NCBI RefSeq assembly: GCF_000425805.1 | Contig: NZ_AUED01000003.1 | Location: 248,001 to 312,000, forward strand | Origin: Pseudomonas vranovensis DSM 16006 | GTDB taxonomy: Bacteria; Pseudomonadota; Gammaproteobacteria; Pseudomonadales; Pseudomonadaceae | DNA length: 64,000 nt | Reading direction: 5' to 3' | Shown: piece after piece, positions 54,697-63,608 of the stretch | Layout of the letters: the number at the start of each line of letters is the position of its first letter | Numbering within the stretch: the stretch's first letter is position 1 | The notes under the pieces: generated by a model | The model's database searches: none | Told to the model about the DNA's origin: nothing | The model's input: only the letters and a program-made list of their open reading frames with translations | Position numbers and translations under genes: made by a program

Positions 54697-55591
54697 AGCA
54701 TGGCGCAGGCCCTTGGGCATGCTGCTGGTGATGCTGAGTCTGGGCGGCTGCAGTTCGCTGCTGTTCTATCCGGAGCCGGGCCAGCCGTTCACACCTGAGA
54801 AAGCCAAGCTTGAATACCGCGACGTCACCCTGACGGCGGCCGATGGCACGCGCCTGCACGGCTGGTGGTTGCCTGCCAAGCCGGGCGTGGAAGTGAAGGG
54901 CACAGTGCTGCATTTGCATGGCAACGGCGGCAACCTGGCCTGGCACTTGGGCGGCAGTTGGTGGTTGCCCAAGCAGGGCTATCAGGTACTGATGGTGGAC
55001 TACCGCGGGTATGGCCTGTCCCAGGGCGAACCGGCGTTGCCCGAGGTCTACCAGGACATTGCCGCCGCGCTGGACTGGCTGGACAAAGCCCCCGAAGTGC
55101 AAGGCAAGCCCCAGGTGCTGCTCGGGCAAAGCCTGGGCGGCGCCATGGCCATTCATTACCTGGCCCAGCATCCTCAGCAGGCCCGTCGCTTCAAGGCTAT
55201 GGTCTTCGACGGCGTACCGGCCAGTTACCGTCAGGTCGGGCGCTTTGCACTGAGCACCTCGTGGTTGACCTGGCCATTGCAGGTGCCGCTGTCATGGTTG
55301 GTGCCGGATGGCGACAGCGCGATTCGTTCGATTGCCCGGATCAAGACACCGCCCAAACTGTTCTTCCACAGCATCGACGACCCTATTGTTCCACTGGTCA
55401 ACGGCATCCAGTTGTATCAGGCTGCGCCACCACCACGGGTGCTGCAGTTGACTCGAGGCGGCCATGTACAGACCTTTGCCGACCGCACCTGGCGCCAGGT
55501 GATGGTGCGGTTTCTCGACGACCCCGAACACTTCAATGGATTGCGGCGCCTGGCCGAGGTCCCCAATTACCCTGACGAGACGTCACAATGA
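54668..55591 (+). CDS. Alpha/beta hydrolase lipoprotein
   Basis: A 307-residue serine hydrolase. The N-terminus is uncertain: TTG at 54668 gives a signal with a charged n-region, the hydrophobic PLGMLLVMLSLGGC and a lipobox cysteine; ATG at 54719 would give a very short signal. The hydrolase domain has LHLHGNGGNLAWHLGGSWW (oxyanion loop), the nucleophile in GQSLGGAMA, an aspartate in HSIDDPIVP and a histidine in TRGGHVQTF, so the triad is complete. With the TTG start it overlaps the QEGLA gene by 29 bases; the next gene overlaps its stop. The substrate is unknown. Confidence 0.82.
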   Translation: MKPTTRTFSEAWRRPLGMLLVMLSLGGCSSLLFYPEPGQPFTPEKAKLEYRDVTLTAADGTRLHGWWLPAKPGVEVKGTVLHLHGNGGNLAWHLGGSWWLPKQGYQVLMVDYRGYGLSQGEPALPEVYQDIAAALDWLDKAPEVQGKPQVLLGQSLGGAMAIHYLAQHPQQARRFKAMVFDGVPASYRQVGRFALSTSWLTWPLQVPLSWLVPDGDSAIRSIARIKTPPKLFFHSIDDPIVPLVNGIQLYQAAPPPRVLQLTRGGHVQTFADRTWRQVMVRFLDDPEHFNGLRRLAEVPNYPDETSQ

Positions 55592-55914
55592 GTGAAGAAC
55601 GTAACGCGATTCCCCTGATCATTACTGGTGTATGCAGCATCATCGGTACTGTCTGCGCCTTGTGGTATTACGGGTACCTGCACTTTGCCAAGCCTGAGGA
55701 TGCACTGCTATTGAGTGACTTCACCATGCTCAAGACCGTGCCAGGGGAGGACTACAAGATCTCGCTCAAGCCGGCCAACCAGGTCGCGCAGTGTGTGGAT
55801 GGCGTGTTGGTATTGTTTGATATGTCGCAGAAAGGCCTGACGGGTGTGCTGGTAGACAGCAAGAAGCAGGCGGTGCGGTGCATGGGGCAGGAAACACCGC
55901 AACAACAACAGTAG
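55588..55914 (+). CDS. Small single-pass membrane protein, unknown function
   Basis: A 108-residue protein with one membrane helix (IPLIITGVCSIIGTVCALWYYGYL) and a soluble part with several positively charged stretches (SLKPANQVAQCVDGVLVLFD) ending QQQQ. Two cysteines outside the membrane helix. I do not recognise the family. Its ATG overlaps the hydrolase stop (ATGA), so it belongs to the same operon, as the last gene before a REP doublet. Confidence 0.75.
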   Translation: MSEERNAIPLIITGVCSIIGTVCALWYYGYLHFAKPEDALLLSDFTMLKTVPGEDYKISLKPANQVAQCVDGVLVLFDMSQKGLTGVLVDSKKQAVRCMGQETPQQQQ

Positions 55915-55970
55915 GAGCGGGCTTGTCCCGCGATGCGTTGTTTATGACACACCGCCATCGCGGGAAAGCT
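55911..55970. repeat. REP doublet after the TetR-QEGLA operon
   Basis: GTAGGAGCGGGCTTGTCCCG with CGATG (55911-55935) faces CATCGCGGGAAAGC (55956-55969) around about 20 bases. It begins at the stop of the small membrane protein and lies in the convergent gap with the OmpA gene. A transcription-end or mRNA-protection role is likely. Confidence 0.72.
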
Positions 55971-55985
55971 CACCCCACTGCGCCG

Positions 55986-56774
55986 TCAATGCGCCTGGCT
56001 TACCGAACGCGGTGCCACCGGCTGGTTGTCATTGGAAATCGTCACTTCCACCCGACGATTCTGCGCCCGGCCCGAGTTGCTCGCGTTGTCGGCCACCGGG
56101 AACTCCTTGCCATAACCCTGGGACACGATGCGCGCCGGATCGACGCCGGCGCGGACCAGTGCGGTGCGCACAGCGGCAGCGCGGCGTTCGGATAGCGACT
56201 GGTTATAGCTGGCGCTGCCCTTGCTGTCGGTATAGCCCTCGACAATTACTTTGCGGTCGGGGTTCTCCTGAAGGAACTGAGCAAGTTTGGTGACGTTGGG
56301 CAAGGCACTGCTCTTGAGGTTTGCCTTGTCGAAGTCGAACAGTACGTCGCCAAAGGTCACCAGGGTACCCCGGTCAGTCTGCTTGGCGTTGAGGCTGTCC
56401 TGCAGCTTTTTGATCTGCGCATCGCGGGCATCGAGTCTTGCCTGAGCGCGCTTGTCGGAGGCGTCGTTGAGGTTGGCCTCGGCCGTGCGCAGGGCAATGG
56501 TCTGCTTCGCCACCTCGATACGCTGGTTGGTCAGGTAGGCGAGCTGATCGACCTTCTTCTCGTCCTCCTTGTCCATGTAGGCCTTGTCGGCCTGGTTCAG
56601 CGAGTCCTGGGCCTCTTTGGTTTCCAGGGCGGCGACTTTGCTCGACTGCGGGTTGCTCTGCAGGGTCGAGAAGTTGGTCCGGGCCGATTCCAGGTTGGCG
56701 TTCGGCTGCGTGGAGCAGGCGGCCAGGCCAACGCTAATGGCCAGAAGGGCGGGGATAAAGATGTGTTTACGCAT
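55986..56774 (-). CDS. OmpA-family lipoprotein with DUF4398-like helical region
   Basis: A 262-residue outer-membrane lipoprotein: MRKHIFIPALLAISVGLAAC gives lipobox LAAC (C20). A coiled-coil, DUF4398-like segment (about 25-130) follows, then the OmpA peptidoglycan-binding domain (150-255) with VIVEGYTDSKGSASYNQSLSERRAAAVRTAL and GRAQNRRVEVTI. It should tie the outer membrane to the cell wall. The start was set at 56774, where the signal peptide begins. It is 50 bases downstream of the DUF4398 lipoprotein gene and probably in one transcript. Confidence 0.9.
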   Translation of the reverse strand: MRKHIFIPALLAISVGLAACSTQPNANLESARTNFSTLQSNPQSSKVAALETKEAQDSLNQADKAYMDKEDEKKVDQLAYLTNQRIEVAKQTIALRTAEANLNDASDKRAQARLDARDAQIKKLQDSLNAKQTDRGTLVTFGDVLFDFDKANLKSSALPNVTKLAQFLQENPDRKVIVEGYTDSKGSASYNQSLSERRAAAVRTALVRAGVDPARIVSQGYGKEFPVADNASNSGRAQNRRVEVTISNDNQPVAPRSVSQAH

Positions 56775-56824
56775 AGTGTTCGTCCTTTGATCGATTAGCA
56801 GATGCACGGGTCGACAGCGCAGCC

Positions 56825-57238
56825 TCACTGGGTGCTGCGCATACCTTCCTCACGCAAGTCCTGAACGCCCTCGTGGGCATCTTTCACAGCCTTCTCGGCC
56901 TTGGCGGCCTGGGCCTTGCGCTCGGCGACACGGGCGTCCCACTCGGCCTGCTCGGCGAGCATCTTGGCGTCGTCGTACTTTTTGTCGTGCATGGCGATTT
57001 CGGCTTGCTTGAGCTTGTCCTGAGCGGCTTTCATTTCCACGGCGGCAAACTCGGTACCGCCGGAGCTCACCGCAGAATTGACCGCCGATTGGGTCACGGC
57101 GAACTGCTCAGTAGGCGGGTTGCCGGCACAACCGGCCAGGACCAGGCTGCTGCCCAGTGCCAGCGCGGCCAGTTTGAGCCCGCGCAAAGGGGAGGATGAG
57201 GTGTTAGCGGTGCGGGTCTTCATAGTGGTCAACTCCAT
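56825..57238 (-). CDS. DUF4398 lipoprotein
   Basis: A 137-residue lipoprotein with signal segment LRGLKLAALALGSSLVLAGC and lipobox LAGC. The mature part is one long helix-rich region (VEMKAAQDKLKQAEIAMHDKKYDDAKMLAEQAEWDARVAERKAQAAKAEKAV), the DUF4398 pattern. The start at 57238 follows AGGAG; ATG at 57223 is an alternative that removes five residues. Function unknown, but the helical region is similar in style to that of the OmpA-like partner downstream. Confidence 0.85.
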   Translation of the reverse strand: MELTTMKTRTANTSSSPLRGLKLAALALGSSLVLAGCAGNPPTEQFAVTQSAVNSAVSSGGTEFAAVEMKAAQDKLKQAEIAMHDKKYDDAKMLAEQAEWDARVAERKAQAAKAEKAVKDAHEGVQDLREEGMRSTQ

Positions 57239-57412
57239 TGGATCACTCCTGATGAACAACGAATTCCGTAACATTCCATTGGCGCGACCCGCCGGTCTCG
57301 AGACAGCCATCAACCCGAGTCCTGGAGGGTTTTGCCATGATGGTTACTGGGTGTGACCGAGGCGTTTTTTCAATAGTTCAGAAAAAATTCCCGCACGATC
57401 GCGGTTTTTACT

Positions 57413-57426
57413 GACTGATCGGTCAG
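57413..57426. promoter_or_regulatory. TGACTGATCGGTCA pseudo-palindrome, candidate TetR-type operator
   Basis: A 14-base near-perfect inverted repeat (one mismatched pair) in the 272-base gap between the DUF4398 lipoprotein gene and the small conserved gene, both on the minus strand. The spacing resembles operators of TetR-family repressors. No regulator is linked to it by sequence alone. Confidence 0.35.
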
Positions 57427-57510
57427 CCGGTTTTTCTCGAAACTTTGCAGGCAGGCAGCGGTACGCGGGCGCCTGCGCGGCGCCCGATACCAGCAAGCAG
57501 GCGGGGGAAA

Positions 57511-57855
57511 TCAGTGGGTTGATTCGTCCTTGCGGCTGCTCATGTCGTGTAGATAACGGCGTGACAGAGCGAGAAAACGCGGCGTTGGGCCGATGTCTTC
57601 ATACAGTGGGTCGCCTTCTTCATCGGTGGCGATCACCTGGTGACCCTGCACGTACGGAAAGCTCGCTTCCAGTTCTTCAAGGGCTGCGCCCAGCAGTTCG
57701 CCCAGCAGCTCTTCAGGGCGGCGCTTGGGGTACATCTCGGTGAGGGCGGCCAGGCGTGCCGCGGACTCCACATCCAGATGCAGGACGTGACCGGTGGGGC
57801 TCAGGCGGCCTTTGGCGTTCTGTTCCCAGTGCTGGGCAAGCTCGCGGATTTTCAT
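57511..57855 (-). CDS. Small conserved pseudomonad protein (annotated in relatives as pilin assembly protein)
   Basis: A 114-residue cytoplasmic protein: MKIRELAQHWEQNAKGRLSPTGHVLHLDVESAARLAALTEMYPKRRPEELLGELLGAALEELEASFPYV. No signal peptide, membrane helix or known catalytic motif is visible. It contains an acidic EEGDPLYEDIGPTPRFLAL tail. Relatives near ppc carry the name pilin assembly protein, which I cannot support from the sequence. The ATG at 57855 is preceded by GAGGTGATC; a GTG at 57861 is also possible. It is divergent from ppc. Confidence 0.75.
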   Translation of the reverse strand: MKIRELAQHWEQNAKGRLSPTGHVLHLDVESAARLAALTEMYPKRRPEELLGELLGAALEELEASFPYVQGHQVIATDEEGDPLYEDIGPTPRFLALSRRYLHDMSSRKDESTH

Positions 57856-57989
57856 GATCACCTCATCAACGCTATGTACCTGATTTGAGCGTAGCTACTG
57901 TGCAGGCTTTGGTCTGCCTTGAAAGCACGACCGGTAGTGGGGCACTCTGAACCTAGAGCGGTTTTCCAGGAATGCCGGAGACAAGGCTG

Positions 57990-60617
57990 ATGACTGATAT
58001 CGATGTGCGCTTGCGTGAAGATGTTCATTTGTTGGGTGAGTTGTTGGGGGACACCGTGCGCGAGCAGTACGGTGAAGCGTTCCTGCAAAAGATCGAGGAC
58101 ATTCGCCGCAGTGCCAAGGCTGACCGCAGTGGTAGCGCCGAGCAGTTGAGCTCGACGCTCGATGACTTGGCTGAAGACGAACTGCTGCCGGTGGCACGCG
58201 CCTTCAACCAGTTTCTCAACCTGGCCAATATCGCTGAGCAATACCAGTTGATACGCCGCCGCGATGCCGGCCAGGCCGAGCCCTTCGAGGACCGGGTGCT
58301 GCCCGAACTGCTGGCGCGGCTCAAGGCCGAGGGGCACAGCGACGATGCCCTGGCGCGTCAGTTGGGCAAATTGAACATCGAGCTGGTACTGACTGCGCAC
58401 CCTACCGAAGTGGCACGCCGTACGCTGATCCAGAAGTACGATGCCATCGCCGCTCAATTGGCTGCCCAGGACCACCGCGACCTGATTCCGGCCGAGCGCG
58501 AACAGATCCGCGAACGCCTGCAACGGCTGATCGCCGAAGCCTGGCACACTGAAGAAATCCGCCGTACCCGACCGACGCCGGTGGACGAAGCCAAATGGGG
58601 CTTCGCAGTGATCGAGCATTCGCTCTGGCAAGCCATTCCTCATCACCTGCGCAAGGTCGACAAGGCCCTGCATACCGCCACCGGGCTGCACTTGCCACTG
58701 GAGGCCGCACCGATTCGCTTCGCTTCCTGGATGGGCGGTGATCGCGACGGCAACCCCAATGTCACCGCACCTGTCACCCGAGAGGTGCTGCTGCTGGCGC
58801 GCTGGATGGCCGCCGACCTGTTCCTGCGCGACATCGACGCCCTGGCCGCCGAGCTGTCCATGCAGCAGGCCAGCGAGGCGCTGCGGGCCAGGGTAGGCGA
58901 GTGTGCCGAACCGTACCGGGTGCTGCTCAAGCTATTGCGTGATCGGTTGCGCGAAACCCGGGCCTGGGCACACAGTGCCCTGAAAGCGCCACAAGCACCG
59001 TCTGCCCAGGTGCTGCACGACAACCACGACCTGTTCGAGCCCCTGCACCTGTGTTTCGAGTCGCTGCATGCCTGTGGCATGGGGGTGATCGCCAACGGGC
59101 CGCTGCTCGACTGCTTGCGCCGGGCGGTGACCTTTGGCCTGTTCCTGGTGCGCCTTGACGTGCGCCAGGATGCAGCGCGCCACACCGCCGCGCTGAGCGA
59201 AATCACCGACTACCTCGGGCTGGGCCGCTATGGCGACTGGGACGAGGAGGCGCGCATTGCCTTTCTCCAGCAGGAACTCAACAGCCGCCGCCCACTGCTG
59301 CCCAGCTACTTCAAACCCCAGGCCGACACCGCCGAAGTGCTAGCCACCTGCCGCGAGATCGCAGCGGCGCCAGCGGCGTCGTTGGGCTCGTATGTCATCT
59401 CCATGGCGGGTGCCGCCTCCGATGTGCTGGCAGTGCAATTGCTGCTCAAGGAAGCCGGCGTGCTGCGCCCCATGCGCGTGGTACCGCTGTTCGAGACCCT
59501 GGCTGACCTGGACAACGCCGGCCCGGTAATGGAGCGCCTGCTTGGCCTGCCAGGTTATCGCAGTGCGTTGCATGGCCCGCAGGAAGTGATGATCGGCTAC
59601 TCCGATTCGGCCAAGGATGCGGGTACTACGGCCGCTGCCTGGGCCCAGTACCGCGCCCAGGAGACGCTGGTGCGCATCTGTCGCGAGCAACAGGTCGAGT
59701 TGCTGCTGTTCCACGGCCGTGGCGGTACCGTCGGACGAGGCGGCGGCCCGGCCCATGCGGCGATCCTGTCGCAACCACCAGGCTCGGTGGCCGGACGCTT
59801 CCGCACCACGGAACAGGGTGAAATGATCCGCTTCAAGTTCGGCTTGCCGGACATTGCCGAGCAGAACCTCAACCTGTACCTGGCTGCCGTGCTCGAGGCG
59901 ACCTTGTTGCCGCCGCCACCGCCACAACCGGCCTGGCGCGAGCTGATGGACCAACTGGCCGCCGACGGAGTCAAGGCCTACCGTGGCGTGGTCCGCGACA
60001 ACCCCGAGTTCGTCGAGTACTTTCGCCAGTCCACCCCGGAGCAAGAGCTGGGCCGCCTGCCGCTGGGCAGTCGCCCGGCCAAGCGACGTGCCGGGGGCAT
60101 CGAAAGCCTGCGGGCAATCCCGTGGATTTTCGGCTGGACCCAGACCCGCCTGATGCTGCCGGCCTGGCTAGGCTGGGAGGCGGCACTGAGCAACGCCCTG
60201 GCACGGGGCCAGGGCGAGCTGCTGGCGCAAATGCGTGAGCAGTGGCCGTTCTTCCGCACGCGCATCGACATGCTGGAAATGGTCCTGGCCAAGGCCGATG
60301 CCGACATTGCCCGCTCCTACGACGAACGTCTGGTGCAACCACAACTGCGACCTTTAGGTGCACATTTGCGCGACCTATTGTCGCAGGCGTGCCAAGTGGT
60401 GCTGGGCCTGACCGGGCAGCCGGTGCTACTGGCGCACAGCCCCGAGACCCTGGAATTCATCCGTTTGCGCAACACCTACCTGGACCCGCTACATCTATTG
60501 CAGGCGGAGTTGCTGGCCCGCTCCCGAGTGCGCGAAGCCGCTCTGGATAGCCCGCTGGAACAGGCCTTGCTGGTCACGGTGGCCGGTATCGCAGCGGGTT
60601 TGCGCAATACCGGTTGA
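57990..60617 (+). CDS. ppc: Phosphoenolpyruvate carboxylase
   Basis: Adds bicarbonate to PEP to form oxaloacetate, refilling the TCA cycle. The 875-residue protein has the catalytic histidine H137 in [13 protein letters not shown], the PEP region [20 protein letters not shown] and the [10 protein letters not shown] arginine-bearing motif, and ends in NTG as in other Ppc proteins. The ATG at 57990 follows GGAGACAAGGCTG. It is transcribed away from the small conserved gene. Confidence 0.97.
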   Translation: MTDIDVRLREDVHLLGELLGDTVREQYGEAFLQKIEDIRRSAKADRSGSAEQLSSTLDDLAEDELLPVARAFNQFLNLANIAEQYQLIRRRDAGQAEPFEDRVLPELLARLKAEGHSDDALARQLGKLNIELVLTAHPTEVARRTLIQKYDAIAAQLAAQDHRDLIPAEREQIRERLQRLIAEAWHTEEIRRTRPTPVDEAKWGFAVIEHSLWQAIPHHLRKVDKALHTATGLHLPLEAAPIRFASWMGGDRDGNPNVTAPVTREVLLLARWMAADLFLRDIDALAAELSMQQASEALRARVGECAEPYRVLLKLLRDRLRETRAWAHSALKAPQAPSAQVLHDNHDLFEPLHLCFESLHACGMGVIANGPLLDCLRRAVTFGLFLVRLDVRQDAARHTAALSEITDYLGLGRYGDWDEEARIAFLQQELNSRRPLLPSYFKPQADTAEVLATCREIAAAPAASLGSYVISMAGAASDVLAVQLLLKEAGVLRPMRVVPLFETLADLDNAGPVMERLLGLPGYRSALHGPQEVMIGYSDSAKDAGTTAAAWAQYRAQETLVRICREQQVELLLFHGRGGTVGRGGGPAHAAILSQPPGSVAGRFRTTEQGEMIRFKFGLPDIAEQNLNLYLAAVLEATLLPPPPPQPAWRELMDQLAADGVKAYRGVVRDNPEFVEYFRQSTPEQELGRLPLGSRPAKRRAGGIESLRAIPWIFGWTQTRLMLPAWLGWEAALSNALARGQGELLAQMREQWPFFRTRIDMLEMVLAKADADIARSYDERLVQPQLRPLGAHLRDLLSQACQVVLGLTGQPVLLAHSPETLEFIRLRNTYLDPLHLLQAELLARSRVREAALDSPLEQALLVTVAGIAAGLRNTG

Positions 60618-60844
60618 AGAGGGCCGCAAGGTCGCCGATGGGTGATAGAAGGAGGGGAGATTGCTTGCAAAGCAATAGGTTGCGCTCGGCGCAACCTGTG
60701 CTTTGTGCGGCCGATGTGTGTGGTTTTTTCCGACTTTCGACCGCTTGTGTGGCTTGAAGGCGCTGTGTATCTTGAGCAGCCTTTTGACCGATTTGTGGTC
60801 ATTACCCAAATTCCGGACTTGGCCCTCTGCGCCGACTCCATTGA

Positions 60845-61522
<678 letters not shown>

Positions 61523-61541
61523 TTGACGCTCGGTAGTGCAG

Positions 61542-61567
61542 ACAACGGCCCGCTTGCGGGCCGTTGT
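61542..61567 (+). terminator. Rho-independent terminator after adk
   Basis: ACAACGGCCCGC and GCGGGCCGTTGT pair with a TT loop (12-bp stem), followed by TGTTT. It starts 20 bases after the adk stop. Confidence 0.88.
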
Positions 61568-61571
61568 TGTT

Positions 61572-61577
61572 TATAAT
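61572..61577 (+). promoter_or_regulatory. Putative -10 element of tsaB
   Basis: TATAAT lies 33 bases before the tsaB ATG and just past the adk terminator. No good -35 is evident, partly because the terminator stem occupies that stretch. Confidence 0.4.
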
Positions 61578-61609
61578 GCCGCTCTTTTTTCTTACGCCTG
61601 GATACACCG

Positions 61610-62284
61610 ATGACCACCTTGTTGGCCCTGGATACCGCCACTGAAGCCTGCTCTGTCGCCTTGCTGCATGACGGCAAGGTTTCCAGCCACTACGAGGTGA
61701 TCCCGCGCCTGCACGCGCAAAAGCTGCTGCCGATGATCCAGCAACTGCTGGCAGATGCCGGCACTACGCTGGCTGCGGTCGATGCCATTGCCTTTGGCCG
61801 TGGGCCAGGCGCCTTTACCGGTGTGCGTATCGCCATTGGCGTGGTCCAGGGCCTGGCCTTTGCGCTCGAGCGTCCGGTGTTGCCGGTGTCCAACCTGGCC
61901 GTGTTGGCCCAGCGGGCCCTGCGCGAGCAAGGTGTGCATCAGGTAGCCGCTGCCATTGATGCGCGAATGGATGAGGTGTACTGGGGCTGCTATCAGGATG
62001 TTGGTGGTGAAATGCGCCTGGTGGGCAGCGAAGCGGTACTGCCTCCGGAGCAAGCCGGTTTGCCAGCTGACGCCAAAGGCGACTGGTTCGGTGCCGGCAC
62101 CGGCTGGGGTTACGCCGAACGTATCCCGGTGGCGCTGAGCGGCCAGGATGCAAGCCTCCTGCCCCATGCCCAGGACCTGCTGGCCCTGGCCACCTTCGCC
62201 TGGCAGCGTGGCGAAGCCATCCCCGCCGACCAAGCGCAGCCTGTGTACCTGCGCGACAACGTAGCTACGCCCAAGGCACGTTGA
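61610..62284 (+). CDS. tsaB: tRNA threonylcarbamoyladenosine biosynthesis protein TsaB
   Basis: Part of the TsaBCDE complex that makes t6A37 in tRNAs. The 224-residue ASKHA-fold protein has LLALDTATEACSVALLHDGKV and the family-conserved FGRGPGAFTGVRIAIGVVQGLAFAL. The length is typical; it activates TsaD as a structural partner. It follows adk, the usual Pseudomonas order. Confidence 0.95.
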   Translation: MTTLLALDTATEACSVALLHDGKVSSHYEVIPRLHAQKLLPMIQQLLADAGTTLAAVDAIAFGRGPGAFTGVRIAIGVVQGLAFALERPVLPVSNLAVLAQRALREQGVHQVAAAIDARMDEVYWGCYQDVGGEMRLVGSEAVLPPEQAGLPADAKGDWFGAGTGWGYAERIPVALSGQDASLLPHAQDLLALATFAWQRGEAIPADQAQPVYLRDNVATPKAR

Positions 62285-62414
62285 GTGCATCTCGTCGGTT
62301 ATTCCCAGGGTAAATAAAACCTTTTGCCTAGACTGTGGTCCAGTTATCAGTCGGGCATTAGCGAAGGATCTCTGATGCTGCTAAATTGCCATCAATGGTC
62401 CTGAGTAGATCGCC

Positions 62415-62702
62415 ATGCGTATCGACGGTTTTTCCTCGCAGCCCTATCCAATCAAGCGTACCGCGCGCAAAGCGCCGGCTCGCAGCGATGACGTGGACGA
62501 GGATCTGCCCGGCGAGTACGAGGTACAACCCCAGGCCAGTACTGGCCAGGCGCGCACCGGTGGATTGCCGGCCCGCCCGCAGGACATGATCTTCCCCCGT
62601 GCCTGCAACAAGCGCACAGCCCAGGCCCTGACCAGCTACCTGACGACTGCAGGCTTCGTGGATTGGGAGATGGAAGTGCTGGGGCTGGACCTGTACATTT
62701 GA
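62415..62702 (+). CDS. Small conserved pseudomonad protein, unknown
   Basis: A 95-residue basic protein: the first 60 residues are polar and probably disordered (SSQPYPIKRTARKAPARSDDVDEDLP), followed by FPRACNKRTAQALTSYLTTAGFVDWEMEVLGLDLYI, a helical end. No motif is recognised. The ATG at 62415 lacks a strong ribosome site. It precedes the DUF72 gene by three bases, so they are likely co-transcribed. Confidence 0.72.
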   Translation: MRIDGFSSQPYPIKRTARKAPARSDDVDEDLPGEYEVQPQASTGQARTGGLPARPQDMIFPRACNKRTAQALTSYLTTAGFVDWEMEVLGLDLYI

Positions 62703-62705
62703 TGG

Positions 62706-63575
62706 ATGAGTCTGTCCACGCTTCCCTATTTTCTTGGTTGCCCGTCCTGGAGTGAAAACGCCTGGCGCGAGTACCTGTATCCCGCTGACGCTAAAAGCGG
62801 CGATTTTCTAAGCCTCTACAGCCAGGTGTTCAACGCCGTAGAAGGCAACACTACCTTTTATGCCCGTCCGTCCCCGGCGACCCTCGAGCGTTGGGCTCAA
62901 ATAATGCCCGCGCACTTTCGCTTCACCGCCAAGTTTCCCGGCGATATCAGCCATGGCGGCGACCTGCACGGGCAATTGGCTGCGGCGCAGGCCTTCATCG
63001 AGCTGCTCAAGCCCCTGGGGGCACGGGTTGCCCCCTATTGGCTGCAACTGCCGGCGACCTTCGGGCCTGCGCGCCTGGGCGAACTGGTGACGTTTCTCGA
63101 TGAAATCACCGTGCCCATCGCCGTCGAGGTGCGCAACCAGGCGTTTTTTGCCAAGGGCAATGAGGAGCGGTTGCTCAACCGGCTGCTGCTTGACCGTGGT
63201 GTGGAGCGTATCTGCCTGGACCCACGGGCACTGTTCAGTTGCACATCCCGTGATCCGGGTGTGCTCCATGCCCAGTCGAAAAAACCCCGTGTGCCTCCGC
63301 GTCCCACCGCCTTCAGCCAACACCCTCAGGTGCGCTTCATCGGCCACCCGGAACTGGCGGCCAATGAATCCTTTCTACTGCCTTGGCTGAACAAGGTTGC
63401 TGCCTGGATCGAGGAAGGGCGCAGCCCCTATGTTTTCCTGCATACTGCTGACAACCGCCTGGCCGCGGCGCTGGCGCAGCGTTTTCATCGCGGTTTGATG
63501 GAGCGCCTGCCGGGGCTTGCGGCCTTGCCTGAACTGGACAGGACGCCTGAGGCCGAACAACTCGGCTTGCTTTGA
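62706..63575 (+). CDS. DUF72 family protein (YecE-like TIM barrel)
   Basis: A 289-residue protein. GCPSWSENAWREYLYPADA near the N-terminus, YSQVFNAVEGNTTFYARPSPATLERWAQIMPAHFRFTAKFPGDISH and YVFLHTADNRLAAALAQRFH near the C-terminus match DUF72, a TIM-barrel family of unknown activity, some members of which resemble phosphate-binding or nuclease-like folds. Starts three bases after the small protein's stop. Confidence 0.88.
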   Translation: MSLSTLPYFLGCPSWSENAWREYLYPADAKSGDFLSLYSQVFNAVEGNTTFYARPSPATLERWAQIMPAHFRFTAKFPGDISHGGDLHGQLAAAQAFIELLKPLGARVAPYWLQLPATFGPARLGELVTFLDEITVPIAVEVRNQAFFAKGNEERLLNRLLLDRGVERICLDPRALFSCTSRDPGVLHAQSKKPRVPPRPTAFSQHPQVRFIGHPELAANESFLLPWLNKVAAWIEEGRSPYVFLHTADNRLAAALAQRFHRGLMERLPGLAALPELDRTPEAEQLGLL

Positions 63576-63608
63576 ACACGTCCTGCCGCCTGCCCGGGAG
63601 CCGTGATC

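Noticed and set aside
57400..57440. A Rho-independent terminator around the TGACTGATCGGTCA palindrome
   Set aside because: The stem is weak and T-runs occur on both sides without proper spacing to a gene end; an operator reading fits better.
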